Assembly: GCF_021568795.1 (NCBI RefSeq)
Contig: NZ_JAKGUE010000001.1
Location: forward strand, 1-64,000
Reading direction: 5' to 3'
DNA length: 64,000 bases
Origin: Dethiosulfovibrio faecalis
Lineage (GTDB): Bacteria > Synergistota > Synergistia > Synergistales > Dethiosulfovibrionaceae
Each line of letters starts with the position of its first letter. Position 1 is the first letter of the stretch. Below the pieces are notes generated by a model. It saw only the letters and a program-made list of their open reading frames with translations. It was not told the origin of the DNA and did not search any database. Both the position numbers and the translations under genes were made by a program. Shown here in pieces: positions 32,233 through 41,023 of the stretch.

Positions 32233-35048
32233 CGAAAGCGAGAGTCTACACGGGGCCGGTCGGGCGGTTGTCCGGCCATGTACTGGGCAGGGTTCCCTTC
32301 GCCGTGCCGGAGACGGTTAAAATCCGTCTCCTCGATAGGGAGGCCGGGAAGCCGGACGAAACCGGAGAATTGATCGAGGTATCGGGGGATGGGCGGATCT
32401 GGCTTTTCGAGAGCGGTGTATATATATGGAATCGAGAAGAGGGGGTAGGCGAGGGCCTGTCCCCTCTTTCTTTATGCGATGAGGCGGTCCTGTCGGGGTA
32501 CGACTGGGCTCTGGTCTCCGGCGGCCTGGTCGTGGACGGGGCTTTCGTCTCCGTGGAGATGCCCTGCCCGATGCCCGACGCCGCTAACTCCGGCTGGTGG
32601 GTGGACCGGTGCGACGATAGCGACACGGCTCCGTTCGTTCCATCTCTCTCCTCTGTTGAGTCGGCTTTTTTCGGCCGGTGGTGCTATACGCCTTTGAGTT
32701 TGGCCTACTGCTGGGAGCGGGAGGAGTACCGCAAACTTCGAGAGGCGGCAGACAACTCCAAAGGTCTGGAACGGGCGGCTCTTGCCGTCAGGCTGGAGGA
32801 AGTGGAGCGGTTCGAGATCGGAGATATTGCCGGTCCCTCCGGGGTCTACGGCGTAACCTGGTACGATTGCGACCCCGCCGCGGAAACCGAGATGGCAGAG
32901 CCTTCCTTCGGCGGGCTGTGGCTGGACGGTGGCGTCTTGTATGGGGCTGGGAGCAAGTCGGCTGGGAGGGCCTTGCTGGTGCCTACTTCCTTCGACTCCG
33001 ACGGCACCTGTCTGGGGTTGTCGGTGGTCCATAGCGGAGAGCTCCAGGGGCAAGAACCGGGACAGGTTATCCCGGTACGAGGCGGAGCTGTCCATGTAGC
33101 GGGGGGAGAGGGGGATCCTCGAGGCCGGTTGTTGCCGGTCCGCGGTCCTTATGCCCTACATCTATGGGGGGAGGAAACGAGGCTATATGAGATCGAGGAG
33201 GGCTTTCTATCTCCCCGATGGGGTTATCTGGCCCTCCCCGGGGTTCTTTCTCTGGACGGGAAAGTCTCTCTCTGGTGGTCTTGCGGAGAGATCCCTTCGA
33301 AACTGGGAGGGGCGGCAAAGACCATGGAGCGATGGTGTTTCCCCGGAGAAGCAGAACCGGTCGATGCGGCGGGGCCTCTTCTGATCGCCGAGGCCCCCTG
33401 CGGGGCTGTTATCACGGATATGCGTACCATGCGGCGGCACATAGTCCCGGAGGTGGGAGATATCCGGGCTTCGGAGGAACTTAGCCTCGTCCGGTCCCAT
33501 TCGGCTAACGAGAAGGTCTGCCTTGAAAGTAGCTCCCCGGTGGAGACGGTAGGCGAGGGAGGAGAGCGTTTTTCCCAGGACGTGAAGCCGGAAGACCTCT
33601 GCATCCCCTGGCTGGGCAGGGCGGGGGAGCCTCTGGAAATAGGCTGGTGGGAATGGCCGGATCTGGGAGTTCGGGGAAGCCCTCCGAACCTGGAAGGCTT
33701 GGGCGATAGCGACGGTTCAAACGACTTTCATGACGGAACTCACAGGGACAACCGAAAGGGTATGTCGATAACTTCCGACGGCCTGATCTACCTGACCGGG
33801 GACAACTACGAAGACGAGGCCCTCGATGTGATGGCATGGAAGTACGACGGTGAACGCTGGGAGAGAAACCGGGTTTCATGGCCCTGTGCCGAGCGGCTGG
33901 TGGCTCCGTATGGACAGGGGAACTACCAAGTTCACCACTTCCCCGGGGCCGACTGGAGTCTGTTCCACGCCCCGGTAGGAAGGATACGGTACCAGAAATT
34001 ACTGGAGACCACGGACTGGTCTTTCCTGTCCGTCTTGACCGGATTGGGCGGAGGCTTCGCTCTCCACAACGCTCTCATGGTGCAGGAGGCTTTCAACAAG
34101 TATCTGGAGGACTCCTTCGGAAATGCGATGCTGGTCTACACGATTCCGAACCAACGGCTGTACGTCGGAGATCCCCTGTTCCGGGAGTGGAAAGAGGTGG
34201 ACGTCGGACGTGGCTACTTCTGGACTTTCGCCGGATGGGCTACGGTCAGAGACGAGCCTATGGCTGTCTTTTCCAAATTGAAAGAGGCCACCGGCAACGA
34301 CCCCAAGCCGGAAGTCTGGGGGGTCTGTCGGAGCGGGGCGCGCCGGATCGACCCGGAGGAGGCGGGAGAGGTAGGAGAAAAGGCCGCCGGATTGGTCCCC
34401 TCCACCTACTGGGCTCGTTGGGGAACCTGGCCGGGAGGAAGCGGAGGTATCCAGGAAGACATAGACTCCATTCTCGGGAACCAGCCCTGTCTGTATCCTC
34501 TTCCGGAGCCGACGGGGAACCCCGAGGCGGCGCTGGCGGAGAACATGGTGGAGAGGATGGATCTGTGGAGAGAGAAAGCCCAGGACATAAACCGCCCGGC
34601 GGTCGTGATGGGGCAGACCTACGATCATCAGATACTTTCTGCGGCGGCCATAGACCCCACCGTCCCTCTGGTAGATGCGAGGCTGGAGGTCGACGAGGAC
34701 GGAGCGGCCTGGGTGATGCTACGACACTGGACGGGAGTCTGGCTGTCGGTGAGATGCGATACACGGTTGTCGCCGTATGTCTTGGAACAGCCGACCGAGT
34801 GGGAGCTGGTAAGTCTGGGACCCCGGGAGGACGGGGCGATAGTGGCTCTGTTCGGTTGCGGTAAGTGTTCCCTCTCCGTCGGAGATTACGACTCGATGCT
34901 GGCTTTGTTCGGATTCGGCAAGTGGTGGACGAGGATGGCTCTCCATTCCTGGTACGCCCGGTTTTTCCCGGTGGTAATAAGACAGTCTCCGGAGGAACTG
35001 GACCGGATGGCCCGGCTATGGAAAGAGGAAGAGAAAAGGGAGGAATAG
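32229..35048 (+). CDS. Very large tail-tip protein (939 aa), unrecognised
   Basis: Overlaps the previous stop by four bases (ATGA). It is rich in Trp, Gly and beta-strand patterns throughout (WLFESGVYIWNREEG, HHFPGADWSLFHAPVGRI, GGGFALHNALMV). No signature is recognised. It lies between the putative hub and fibre genes, so it is probably a structural tail-tip or baseplate component. Confidence 0.45.
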   Translation: MTKARVYTGPVGRLSGHVLGRVPFAVPETVKIRLLDREAGKPDETGELIEVSGDGRIWLFESGVYIWNREEGVGEGLSPLSLCDEAVLSGYDWALVSGGLVVDGAFVSVEMPCPMPDAANSGWWVDRCDDSDTAPFVPSLSSVESAFFGRWCYTPLSLAYCWEREEYRKLREAADNSKGLERAALAVRLEEVERFEIGDIAGPSGVYGVTWYDCDPAAETEMAEPSFGGLWLDGGVLYGAGSKSAGRALLVPTSFDSDGTCLGLSVVHSGELQGQEPGQVIPVRGGAVHVAGGEGDPRGRLLPVRGPYALHLWGEETRLYEIEEGFLSPRWGYLALPGVLSLDGKVSLWWSCGEIPSKLGGAAKTMERWCFPGEAEPVDAAGPLLIAEAPCGAVITDMRTMRRHIVPEVGDIRASEELSLVRSHSANEKVCLESSSPVETVGEGGERFSQDVKPEDLCIPWLGRAGEPLEIGWWEWPDLGVRGSPPNLEGLGDSDGSNDFHDGTHRDNRKGMSITSDGLIYLTGDNYEDEALDVMAWKYDGERWERNRVSWPCAERLVAPYGQGNYQVHHFPGADWSLFHAPVGRIRYQKLLETTDWSFLSVLTGLGGGFALHNALMVQEAFNKYLEDSFGNAMLVYTIPNQRLYVGDPLFREWKEVDVGRGYFWTFAGWATVRDEPMAVFSKLKEATGNDPKPEVWGVCRSGARRIDPEEAGEVGEKAAGLVPSTYWARWGTWPGGSGGIQEDIDSILGNQPCLYPLPEPTGNPEAALAENMVERMDLWREKAQDINRPAVVMGQTYDHQILSAAAIDPTVPLVDARLEVDEDGAAWVMLRHWTGVWLSVRCDTRLSPYVLEQPTEWELVSLGPREDGAIVALFGCGKCSLSVGDYDSMLALFGFGKWWTRMALHSWYARFFPVVIRQSPEELDRMARLWKEEEKREE

Positions 35049-35050
35049 AT

Positions 35051-36076
35051 ATGCCGATAATGCAGTTGAGAACGAGCGACGATGCGTATCCACTGAGCCG
35101 GTTGGACTTCGGGGCCATAGACACCGGGACGACCAGCGTACAGATAGGGTTTCGTCTATGGAACGACAGGCCGACTCAGGTGTCCGGCGAGTTGCTGGGG
35201 ACCGCCGATGGAGCGAGGGTCAGTTTCGCCACCCAGTTCAAGCCGCTGGTGAATCATCCGGAGGCTCCAGTGGCGGTCAAGGTGGACGGCTCACCTGCGA
35301 CGGGGGTCTCTGTGGACCACGAGAACGGTCTGATTGTCTTTTCGACTCCTCCGGCCGACGGGAAGGTGATTACCTGCGATTATGCCTACTCCGTAGGGTC
35401 CACCGACGCCAACGCCGTAATAGTCACCATGGAGCAGGTGGCTGGATTTGCCGGAGACGGGGTGACTAGATCCTTTCCCCTCCCGTCCAGATGTCTGACG
35501 CCGTTGAAGTTATTGGTGGGAGGGGTGGAGATACCGGAGGGGACCGGCTTCGAGATCCGAGACGACGGCGAGAGCCTGTACATAATGGAGCCTCCGGAAG
35601 CCAACGAGTCCGTGCTGTTCTCCTACGTGGACCCCGTCTGTCAGGGGGGGTATTACGAGACGAGGAGCTCCGGTCTTGATAACCCCTACGATCAGAGCAA
35701 TATGGCCGACGATGCGGAGGCCGCTTTTTTCAAGCTGGGCGGGGCCTTCTCCGTGGAGAACCGTCTGGTTGGAACTGGAGACGGGAGTAAAAAGATATTC
35801 GACACCGGCACGCCTTTGATACGGGGAGTCTCGAAGGTGCTGGTAGGGGGGCAGGAGGTGACGGACTACGCCCTCAACAACGTAAAGGGAACGGTGACGT
35901 TCGGGGCCGCTCCGGCCGTGGATTCGGAGATCCGTATGGATTACTCCTACGAAAGGGGGCACGCCATAGGCAATATACGACAGTGGAGCGGAAGACGGTG
36001 TTTTCTAAGGGCGTCTCTGCCCTACGATGCGCCGAACTCGGTACTGACGGCCCGGTTCAGGGTCATTTCTCAATAG
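35051..36076 (+). CDS. Tail protein with repeated beta domains (341 aa)
   Basis: ATG 35051, two bases after the previous stop. Three related segments occur: GTADGARVSFATQFKP, FAGDGVTRSFPLPSR and GTGDGSKKIFDTGTP. Each is followed by a V..KVLVGG- or VKVDG-type strand and a D.AYS or MDYSY ending (CDYAYSVGS, FSYVDP, MDYSYERGH). This is an internal triplication of a roughly 90-residue beta domain, of the kind seen in phage fibre or adaptor proteins. Confidence 0.6.
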   Translation: MPIMQLRTSDDAYPLSRLDFGAIDTGTTSVQIGFRLWNDRPTQVSGELLGTADGARVSFATQFKPLVNHPEAPVAVKVDGSPATGVSVDHENGLIVFSTPPADGKVITCDYAYSVGSTDANAVIVTMEQVAGFAGDGVTRSFPLPSRCLTPLKLLVGGVEIPEGTGFEIRDDGESLYIMEPPEANESVLFSYVDPVCQGGYYETRSSGLDNPYDQSNMADDAEAAFFKLGGAFSVENRLVGTGDGSKKIFDTGTPLIRGVSKVLVGGQEVTDYALNNVKGTVTFGAAPAVDSEIRMDYSYERGHAIGNIRQWSGRRCFLRASLPYDAPNSVLTARFRVISQ

Positions 36077-36088
36077 GGAGGTAATGTA

Positions 36089-37393
36089 ATGGCGGTAAAA
36101 AGAGTCGATACTCTGGGGTGTCATCCCCTGGTGCTCATGAAGAAATTGGCGGCCATAGACGGTTTGGAGATACTCAAGGAGGAAAAGCACGTCCACGACG
36201 GGGTGGAATACCCCTACCGCATCGTGGCGAAGGTGAAAGACGGGCTGTACGTGGAGGCGAAAGACCCTCTATACGAACAAGCAACGGCTCCGGAAAAATT
36301 GCCCCAAAAGATAGACTCGGATGAAGTGACGACGGAGTTTTTGCAATTGGAATGCTCCCAGTCGACGCTGACAAGCCCCAATGTTTCAAATAGATATATC
36401 GTAATTCCTTCGGAGCAATCGCTTGTTATGGAGGCTTACGGGGCTAGTTTCCTGGTTGGCAGTCCAGCGGGACCGACCTCTACTCGTAAATGTACAGTTG
36501 CGACTTGCGTCGAAAGTAGTCCAAAAGATTCGGGGATATATTCCTTTGGTGCCCCTGTATTGTCGTTTCCAAGCGGGGCGAAGATCTCCGGCAAGGATAA
36601 TGTAGAGGAAGCTCCTTTTAGCATCTCTTTCACGGGGAACGACTGGGCTTATTTTGAGAACGATGATGGAACTGTTGACGGGTATCTCAAAGGGATACAG
36701 TTAAATCACACCGATGCTAGCGGGGCTGGGTGGAGTGGTTTTGGCGTCTGCCTCAACGTAGAGGCCCTTCACGATCTCGAATGGGAACCCGTTTATTCAA
36801 AGGGCTACGGAACTCGAAAGGTGCTTTTCTTGGGCTCTCAAAGGAACTGTTCCGTTTTAGTCGTCTCCGGGACAGTCTTCAGGGTTAGTAGCTCGGTTTC
36901 TCCCGAGGGGGATTTAGTCTTTCCCTCTACTTGGCAAACTCTCCCATGCGTTCCTACAGTGATGACAAACCAGGGAGGGCTTTTCTTTTGCTATAACTCT
37001 GCTGAAATTCGCTCGGGCGTGATCGCGGCAATCACACTGGACACATCAAAAGGCAATGGCCTTGAGGGATCTTTCCCTGCTATCTATGACTCAGGGGTTT
37101 TGTGCGGGGTTCATGCTGTGGGAGGAGAAAGGCTCCATGTACAAGGATCTCCCAGCAACCCGTCAGGCACGGTCGCAATGCAGGTCTTTGTGCCGGAGGT
37201 TCCTATCCCCACGGATTCCGTCAGCGGCGGACCGGTAGTTACGGACCTGTTTGCCTACAGCTCTCAGGAAATCAGGGGAGCGTTGCCCGGACTATTGGGG
37301 GTTCCGGAGGCTCTTTCCGTCGGGTCCGTGGGGTGGCTGGACGGCAAGAGGTATCGGGTCCATCTTCCCGGACGTATGCTCCAGATAGGGTAG
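36089..37393 (+). CDS. Tail fibre / receptor-binding candidate (434 aa)
   Basis: GGAGGTAAT precedes ATG 36089. Residues 1-85 and 365-434 have the GC-rich codon use of the neighbours. The central part (about 36340-37150, FLQLECSQSTL to HAVGGERL) is visibly more AT-rich and Ser/Gly-rich with beta character. A conserved N-terminal attachment part and a foreign centre suit a host-range determinant acquired by recombination. No enzymatic motif is visible. Confidence 0.5.
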   Translation: MAVKRVDTLGCHPLVLMKKLAAIDGLEILKEEKHVHDGVEYPYRIVAKVKDGLYVEAKDPLYEQATAPEKLPQKIDSDEVTTEFLQLECSQSTLTSPNVSNRYIVIPSEQSLVMEAYGASFLVGSPAGPTSTRKCTVATCVESSPKDSGIYSFGAPVLSFPSGAKISGKDNVEEAPFSISFTGNDWAYFENDDGTVDGYLKGIQLNHTDASGAGWSGFGVCLNVEALHDLEWEPVYSKGYGTRKVLFLGSQRNCSVLVVSGTVFRVSSSVSPEGDLVFPSTWQTLPCVPTVMTNQGGLFFCYNSAEIRSGVIAAITLDTSKGNGLEGSFPAIYDSGVLCGVHAVGGERLHVQGSPSNPSGTVAMQVFVPEVPIPTDSVSGGPVVTDLFAYSSQEIRGALPGLLGVPEALSVGSVGWLDGKRYRVHLPGRMLQIG

Positions 37394-37397
37394 AGCC

Positions 37398-37805
37398 ATG
37401 CCTACGTACAAAAACGAAAAGTCCTACCCGATATCTTTCGGGCGGCATTACTGGGTACCCGGCGAGGAAAAACGGGTGCCCTTTTTCATTCCCGCCGAGG
37501 AGATCGGACTTACCGTCGTCTCCGACGATCCTAAGCCTCGCTCTCAGGTGCTGTATTCCGGAGAGGTGACCGTCCCGCCCGGAGAGACCGTGACATTGCC
37601 GGTCCCCTATTGCAGAAAGCTCTCTCTCCAGGCGGCCACCGAGGGGGACGACGTTGCGGAGATCCATCTGGGGGAAAGATCTATAAAGCTGGATGGGAAA
37701 TACGGGCTCGACCTCGACCGCTTGGCCTGGGGAAGGCTGGGCGAGATCTCCCTGTCTTCCTCGGCGGGGGCAACCGTGAATCTTCTCGTTATGGAGGTGT
37801 CTTGA
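37398..37805 (+). CDS. Hypothetical tail-region protein (135 aa)
   Basis: Starts five bases after the fibre gene. Beta-rich (RHYWVPGEEKRVPFFIPAEE, GETVTLPVPYCRKLSLQA). Ends in TGATG with the next gene. Probably structural; no family. Confidence 0.45.
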   Translation: MPTYKNEKSYPISFGRHYWVPGEEKRVPFFIPAEEIGLTVVSDDPKPRSQVLYSGEVTVPPGETVTLPVPYCRKLSLQAATEGDDVAEIHLGERSIKLDGKYGLDLDRLAWGRLGEISLSSSAGATVNLLVMEVS

Positions 37806-37990
37806 TGGGACGTTTCACAAAACAGCTGGACGTAGACCTCTCTCCGGTGTTGTCGGGAATGGGTGGTTTGTCTTCGAAGATGGACCGGATATGGGATCAG
37901 ATAAAGACGCCTGGCGCTCCTCCGAAGAGCAACGTCGTCATGGTGGGAGCTTTGAGGTTGGGTATGGAATTGGAGACGCCGGAGGCGTAG
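37805..37990 (+). CDS. Hypothetical small protein (61 aa)
   Basis: ATG within the preceding stop. Short amphipathic sequence (LSPVLSGMGGLSSKMDRIWDQI). Not recognised. Confidence 0.45.
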   Translation: MGRFTKQLDVDLSPVLSGMGGLSSKMDRIWDQIKTPGAPPKSNVVMVGALRLGMELETPEA

Positions 37991-38063
37991 CGAACGGCAT
38001 AAAGTTTCGGGGAAGCTCGGCGTGGGCTTCCCTTTTTTTGTTCCGAAAAGAGGAGGAATCCCG

Positions 38064-38516
38064 ATGAGAGAGAACGTCGAAAAGATCAAGGAAGCTCTGA
38101 GTACTCTGGTGGCCGACGCTAAGTATCTGAAAGAGCGGATGAACGAACTGTCCGAGTGGAACAGTCTCAAGAAGGTAAGGGAGAACCTATCGAATGTGGT
38201 CGACTTCGTTGGGCGTATAGTCGTGTTCGCCGAGTTGGCCACCTCGCAGGTGAAGGACGAGATCTCGGGGCTTCAGTCGAAGGACAAGAGAGACGCCGTC
38301 GTGGAATACCTGGATGGCTTGATAGTCCTTCCCTGGTTTCTGGAGCCCTTCGACGGCCCCATCATCCGAGGACTGGTGGACTATGCCGTGGACAAGCTGA
38401 ACGAGCGCCTCGGTCACGACTGGGGGCTGGACAGGATAGAGGAGCTGGCGACCCATGGCAGGGACATATTGGATATAGCGGGCCCTTTGCCCTGGGAGGC
38501 GAGGGGGACGAAGTGA
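38064..38516 (+). CDS. Hypothetical protein upstream of lysis genes (150 aa)
   Basis: ATG 38064 follows GAGGAGGAAT; the ORF extends upstream without a ribosome site. Helical with heptads at the N-terminus (NVEKIKEALSTLVADAKYLKERM). Its stop overlaps the endolysin GTG by three bases. It may belong to the lysis cassette. Unrecognised. Confidence 0.5.
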   Translation: MRENVEKIKEALSTLVADAKYLKERMNELSEWNSLKKVRENLSNVVDFVGRIVVFAELATSQVKDEISGLQSKDKRDAVVEYLDGLIVLPWFLEPFDGPIIRGLVDYAVDKLNERLGHDWGLDRIEELATHGRDILDIAGPLPWEARGTK

Positions 38517-39115
38517 CGGACAGGTTCTCTGAAGTCCTCTCCGTGGTCCTGGGATTCGAGGGCGGATATGCGGACGATCCGGACGATAGGGGAGGACGGA
38601 CCAATTACGGCATAACGGAAGATACCCTTAGATCCGCCTATGAGAGAAAGATAGTCTCCCATAACGACATAAGATCTCTATCGAAGGCCGACGCCGCCCT
38701 GATCTACTGGTCCGACTACTGGGAACCTATAGGAGCCGATGGGATGCCGGAACCGCTGGATCTCGTCATGTTCGACTGTGCCGTGAACCACGGCGTGGGA
38801 GGGGCCGTAAAGCTTCTACAGGAGGGGCTCAACTCGATATTGAAAGACACAGTCCTCGCAGTCGATGGAGCGATAGGTCCGAGGACCAGGGCGGCACTGG
38901 CGACTCTGAGGAAAGAGGACGCCAGGCTGACGAACGGAAGCGGCGACGTGAAGCCTTATTCCCTCCTTCGCTATCTCTGCCTTGAGGTTTTGATGAACCG
39001 TACGAGGCTGTACGATCGCCTAGCGGATAGGAATATGTCGCAACGTAAGTTCCTGCGAGGGTGGATTCACAACAGGGTAGTGAAGCTGGGGAAATCGGCG
39101 GGACTGGAGGATTGA
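38513..39115 (+). CDS. Endolysin (glycoside hydrolase 108-type)
   Basis: 200 aa from GTG 38513. LGFEGGYADDPDDRGGRTNYGIT gives the GH108 signature with catalytic Glu16 in EGGY. VMFDCAVNHGVGGAVKLLQ and DGAIGPRTRAAL correspond to the attached peptidoglycan-binding domain. No signal peptide is evident, so it needs the holin encoded just downstream for export. Confidence 0.88.
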   Translation: MTDRFSEVLSVVLGFEGGYADDPDDRGGRTNYGITEDTLRSAYERKIVSHNDIRSLSKADAALIYWSDYWEPIGADGMPEPLDLVMFDCAVNHGVGGAVKLLQEGLNSILKDTVLAVDGAIGPRTRAALATLRKEDARLTNGSGDVKPYSLLRYLCLEVLMNRTRLYDRLADRNMSQRKFLRGWIHNRVVKLGKSAGLED

Positions 39116-39128
39116 AGGAGGCCTGACT

Positions 39129-39443
39129 TTGCTTGATGACATCATGGAGACGTTGCGTCATATCCTGGCTCTTCTTTTGCCGCCCGCCTTGATGGCCATG
39201 GGAGGGTCGGCGGTTAAATATGGCCGCCTTCACCGGTCCGAGTCCTTCTCCTGGAGAGATTTTATGGTCGGGATGGCAACGGCCGGTTTTGCCGGAGTGG
39301 TTATGCACTGTCTTTGCCGCGGCCTGGGACTGAACATCTGGATCACTTCGGCTGTGGTGGCCATGTCCGGATATAGCGCAGGTCAGCTGTTGGATTACGG
39401 ACAGGAACTGCTTCTGAAGTGGCTGGAGCGTAAGGCGAGATAA
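39129..39443 (+). CDS. Holin candidate
   Basis: 104 aa from TTG 39129 behind GGAGG. Three hydrophobic helices are visible (about 12-26, 45-63 and 70-88) with a charged C-terminus (LLKWLERKAR). Size, membrane topology and position next to the endolysin fit a holin; the order lysin-holin is the reverse of lambda. Confidence 0.72.
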   Translation: MLDDIMETLRHILALLLPPALMAMGGSAVKYGRLHRSESFSWRDFMVGMATAGFAGVVMHCLCRGLGLNIWITSAVVAMSGYSAGQLLDYGQELLLKWLERKAR

Positions 39444-39449
39444 CAACAC

Positions 39450-39477
39450 GCCCTCTCGGGGATCTCCTCGGGAGGGC
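39450..39477 (+). terminator. Hairpin after the lysis cassette
   Basis: GCCCTC (39450-39455) pairs with GAGGGC (39472-39477), with partial inner pairing. An AT-rich tail (TATATATAATG) follows instead of a T-run. It separates the rightward late operon from the convergent integrase. Confidence 0.6.
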
Positions 39478-39515
39478 TATATATAATGTAAGAACTTTTT
39501 ATCCCGTCGATTATT

Positions 39516-40649
39516 CTATGGTCTAATCTCTTCTCTTTGTTCGTCTAGCCAGTCTGCCCACCATTGCATAAGCTCACGTCGTTGAGGCAGATATTCGGCG
39601 TGGTTGTAGGCGGCTCGTACGGCGTTCTTGGGGACGTGTGCGAGCTGCCTTTCTATGACGTCCGGTGGCCAGCCATGCTCGTTGGCGATTGTCGAGAACA
39701 TCGAACGGAATCCGTGACCGGTCATCTCCTCTTGAGTGTATCCTAATCTGCGTAAAGCAGCTAAAACGGTGGCGTCGGACATCGGCTTGACCGTAGACCT
39801 TATCGATGGAAAAAGATACTGGGATTTGCCGGAGATCTCCTTGAGCTTATTGAGGACCTCTACTGTTTGACGTGATAAGGGGACCCAGTGAACTCGTTTC
39901 ATCTTCATCTTTTCAGCCGGTATTTTCCAGGTGGCGTCGTCGAATTCAATCCATTCTGCCTTCCTCAATTCGCCAGGTCGGGCAAATGTGTATGCCTGGA
40001 ATAAGAGTGCGTACTTGATCTGTCCAACCAATCCGGCATCGATATCTCTCATGAGTTGCCCAATCCGGGCGGGGTCGGTGATGGTGGCCATGTGGGTAGT
40101 CTTGACCGGTTGCAGGGCTCCCTTGAGGTCGGCGGCGACATCTCTGTCGCACCTTCCTGTTGCCACTCCGTATCTAAGGATCTGCCCACACATCTGGCGA
40201 GTTCGTCTGGCGGTTTCTATAGTTCCTCTGGCCTCTATTTTCCTGATAACTTGCAGCAACTCTGGAGCTGTAAGGGATCGGACGATTTTATCCCCTATAT
40301 GGGGAATTAGCAGGGTGTCTATTTTATAGACCAGAGTCTCTATATATCGAGGCGCTTTCGTCGGTCTCATACGGACCGCAAGCCATTCGTGGGCCAGTTT
40401 TGCGAAGGTTGTGTCTGTGGGGGATGTTGAAGACGATTTGATCTCATCTCTTATCTGACGAGCTTTCATGAGGGAGACCCCAGGATATTCTCCTAAGGTC
40501 TTTTTGCTCTCTTTTCCGTTCTTCCAGATCCTAAGTTTCCATACCTTTCTACCTGTAGGACGAATCTCCAGAGACAGGCCCCTTTCGTCCACCAGCCGGA
40601 TAACCTTATCGCCCGGTTTTGTTTTGCGTATTTCAACGTCAGTGATCAC
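39516..40649 (-). CDS. int: P4-type tyrosine integrase
   Basis: 377 aa. An N-terminal DUF4102-like arm-binding domain (LSLEIRPTGRKVWKLR, KKTLGEYPGVSLMKAR) is followed by a core-binding domain and a catalytic domain with FARPGELR (Arg), HGFRSMFST (H-x2-R), QLAHVPKN (His) and AAYNHAEY (Tyr). It is adjacent to attR in tRNA-Ser(CGA), its target. Candidate arm sites lie upstream at 40684-40733 and at 225-244. Confidence 0.95.
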   Translation of the reverse strand: MITDVEIRKTKPGDKVIRLVDERGLSLEIRPTGRKVWKLRIWKNGKESKKTLGEYPGVSLMKARQIRDEIKSSSTSPTDTTFAKLAHEWLAVRMRPTKAPRYIETLVYKIDTLLIPHIGDKIVRSLTAPELLQVIRKIEARGTIETARRTRQMCGQILRYGVATGRCDRDVAADLKGALQPVKTTHMATITDPARIGQLMRDIDAGLVGQIKYALLFQAYTFARPGELRKAEWIEFDDATWKIPAEKMKMKRVHWVPLSRQTVEVLNKLKEISGKSQYLFPSIRSTVKPMSDATVLAALRRLGYTQEEMTGHGFRSMFSTIANEHGWPPDVIERQLAHVPKNAVRAAYNHAEYLPQRRELMQWWADWLDEQREEIRP

Positions 40650-40683
40650 TACGGTTTGCCTCCTTTGTAGAGACAGAGACGAG

Positions 40684-40733
40684 GTACGGTGATGATTGCT
40701 GTTTTTCGGCAGGGGTACGGTAATAGGTACGGT
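40684..40733. promoter_or_regulatory. Candidate integrase arm-type sites, right end
   Basis: GTACGGT occurs three times here (40684-40690, 40715-40721 and 40727-40733) between the integrase start and attR. Matching copies lie inside attL. Confidence 0.6.
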
Positions 40734-40796
40734 TTTGTTTGTCCTTTACCGTCATCGCTTGTCAATTTTGCCTCGTATCTCCAGTTGGAGTATAGC

Positions 40797-40823
40797 AAAA
40801 AACCCCTGGAATTCCAGGGGTTT
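40797..40823 (-). terminator. Terminator downstream of tRNA-Ser(CGA)
   Basis: The palindrome AAACCCCTGG-AATT-CCAGGGGTTT has six T on the minus strand (plus A-run 40797-40802). It lies inside the prophage end, so the phage supplies the terminator for the tRNA it occupies. Confidence 0.8.
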
Positions 40824-40874
40824 GAGGTGTTTTTGTCGTAGGCTGTCACTGGTCGACAGAATGATTAAATTTTG

Positions 40875-40891
40875 AAGTGGCGGAGGAGGTG
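40875..40891 (+). repeat. attR core (17-bp direct repeat)
   Basis: Identical to 143-159 and overlapping the last 14 nt of tRNA-Ser(CGA), including the CCA end. Integration thus leaves an intact tRNA. Confidence 0.9.
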
Positions 40892-40968
40892 GGATTTGAA
40901 CCCACGGAGGAGCAGAGCCCCTCACTTGATTTCGAGTCAAGCGCCTTCGACCGCTCGGCCACTCCTCC
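40878..40968 (-). tRNA. tRNA-Ser(CGA), prophage attachment site
   Basis: 91 nt on the minus strand, 5' GGAGGAGTGGCCGAG to 3' CTCCTCC-G-CCA with CCA encoded. The anticodon loop CTCGAAA gives anticodon CGA. The long variable arm is typical of serine tRNA. Confidence 0.95.
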
Positions 40969-41023
40969 TCGACAGGAAGCAATTATACCTATCGGAATCC
41001 CTTTTTGCAAGGGGAGCTAGTTT

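Larger units (their letters stand above)
143..40891. mobile_element. Lambdoid siphovirus prophage, 40.7 kb, in tRNA-Ser(CGA)
   Basis: The element is bounded by identical 17-bp repeats. The right one is the 3' end of tRNA-Ser, and a tyrosine integrase lies next to it. Between them are all the modules of a temperate siphovirus: repressor and Cro-like protein, replication gene with iterons, terminase, portal, capsid, tail tube, tape measure, tail tip, lysozyme and holin. No head or tail gene looks broken, so it may be inducible. Accessory genes sit at the left end and between the tail chaperone and tape measure. The packaging and head set (Nu1-, gpA-, gpW- and gpB-like) is lambda type, while several tail proteins were not recognised. 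Confidence 0.93.

Noticed and set aside
40741-40790. Integrase promoter with TTGACA on the minus strand
   Set aside because: The -35-like TTGACA is present, but no acceptable -10 lies 16-18 bp downstream.
143-40891. CRISPR array, reverse transcriptase or diversity-generating retroelement in the prophage
   Set aside because: No regular spacer repeats and no RT motif were seen; the 22-bp repeats at 9155 are contiguous iterons within a gene.
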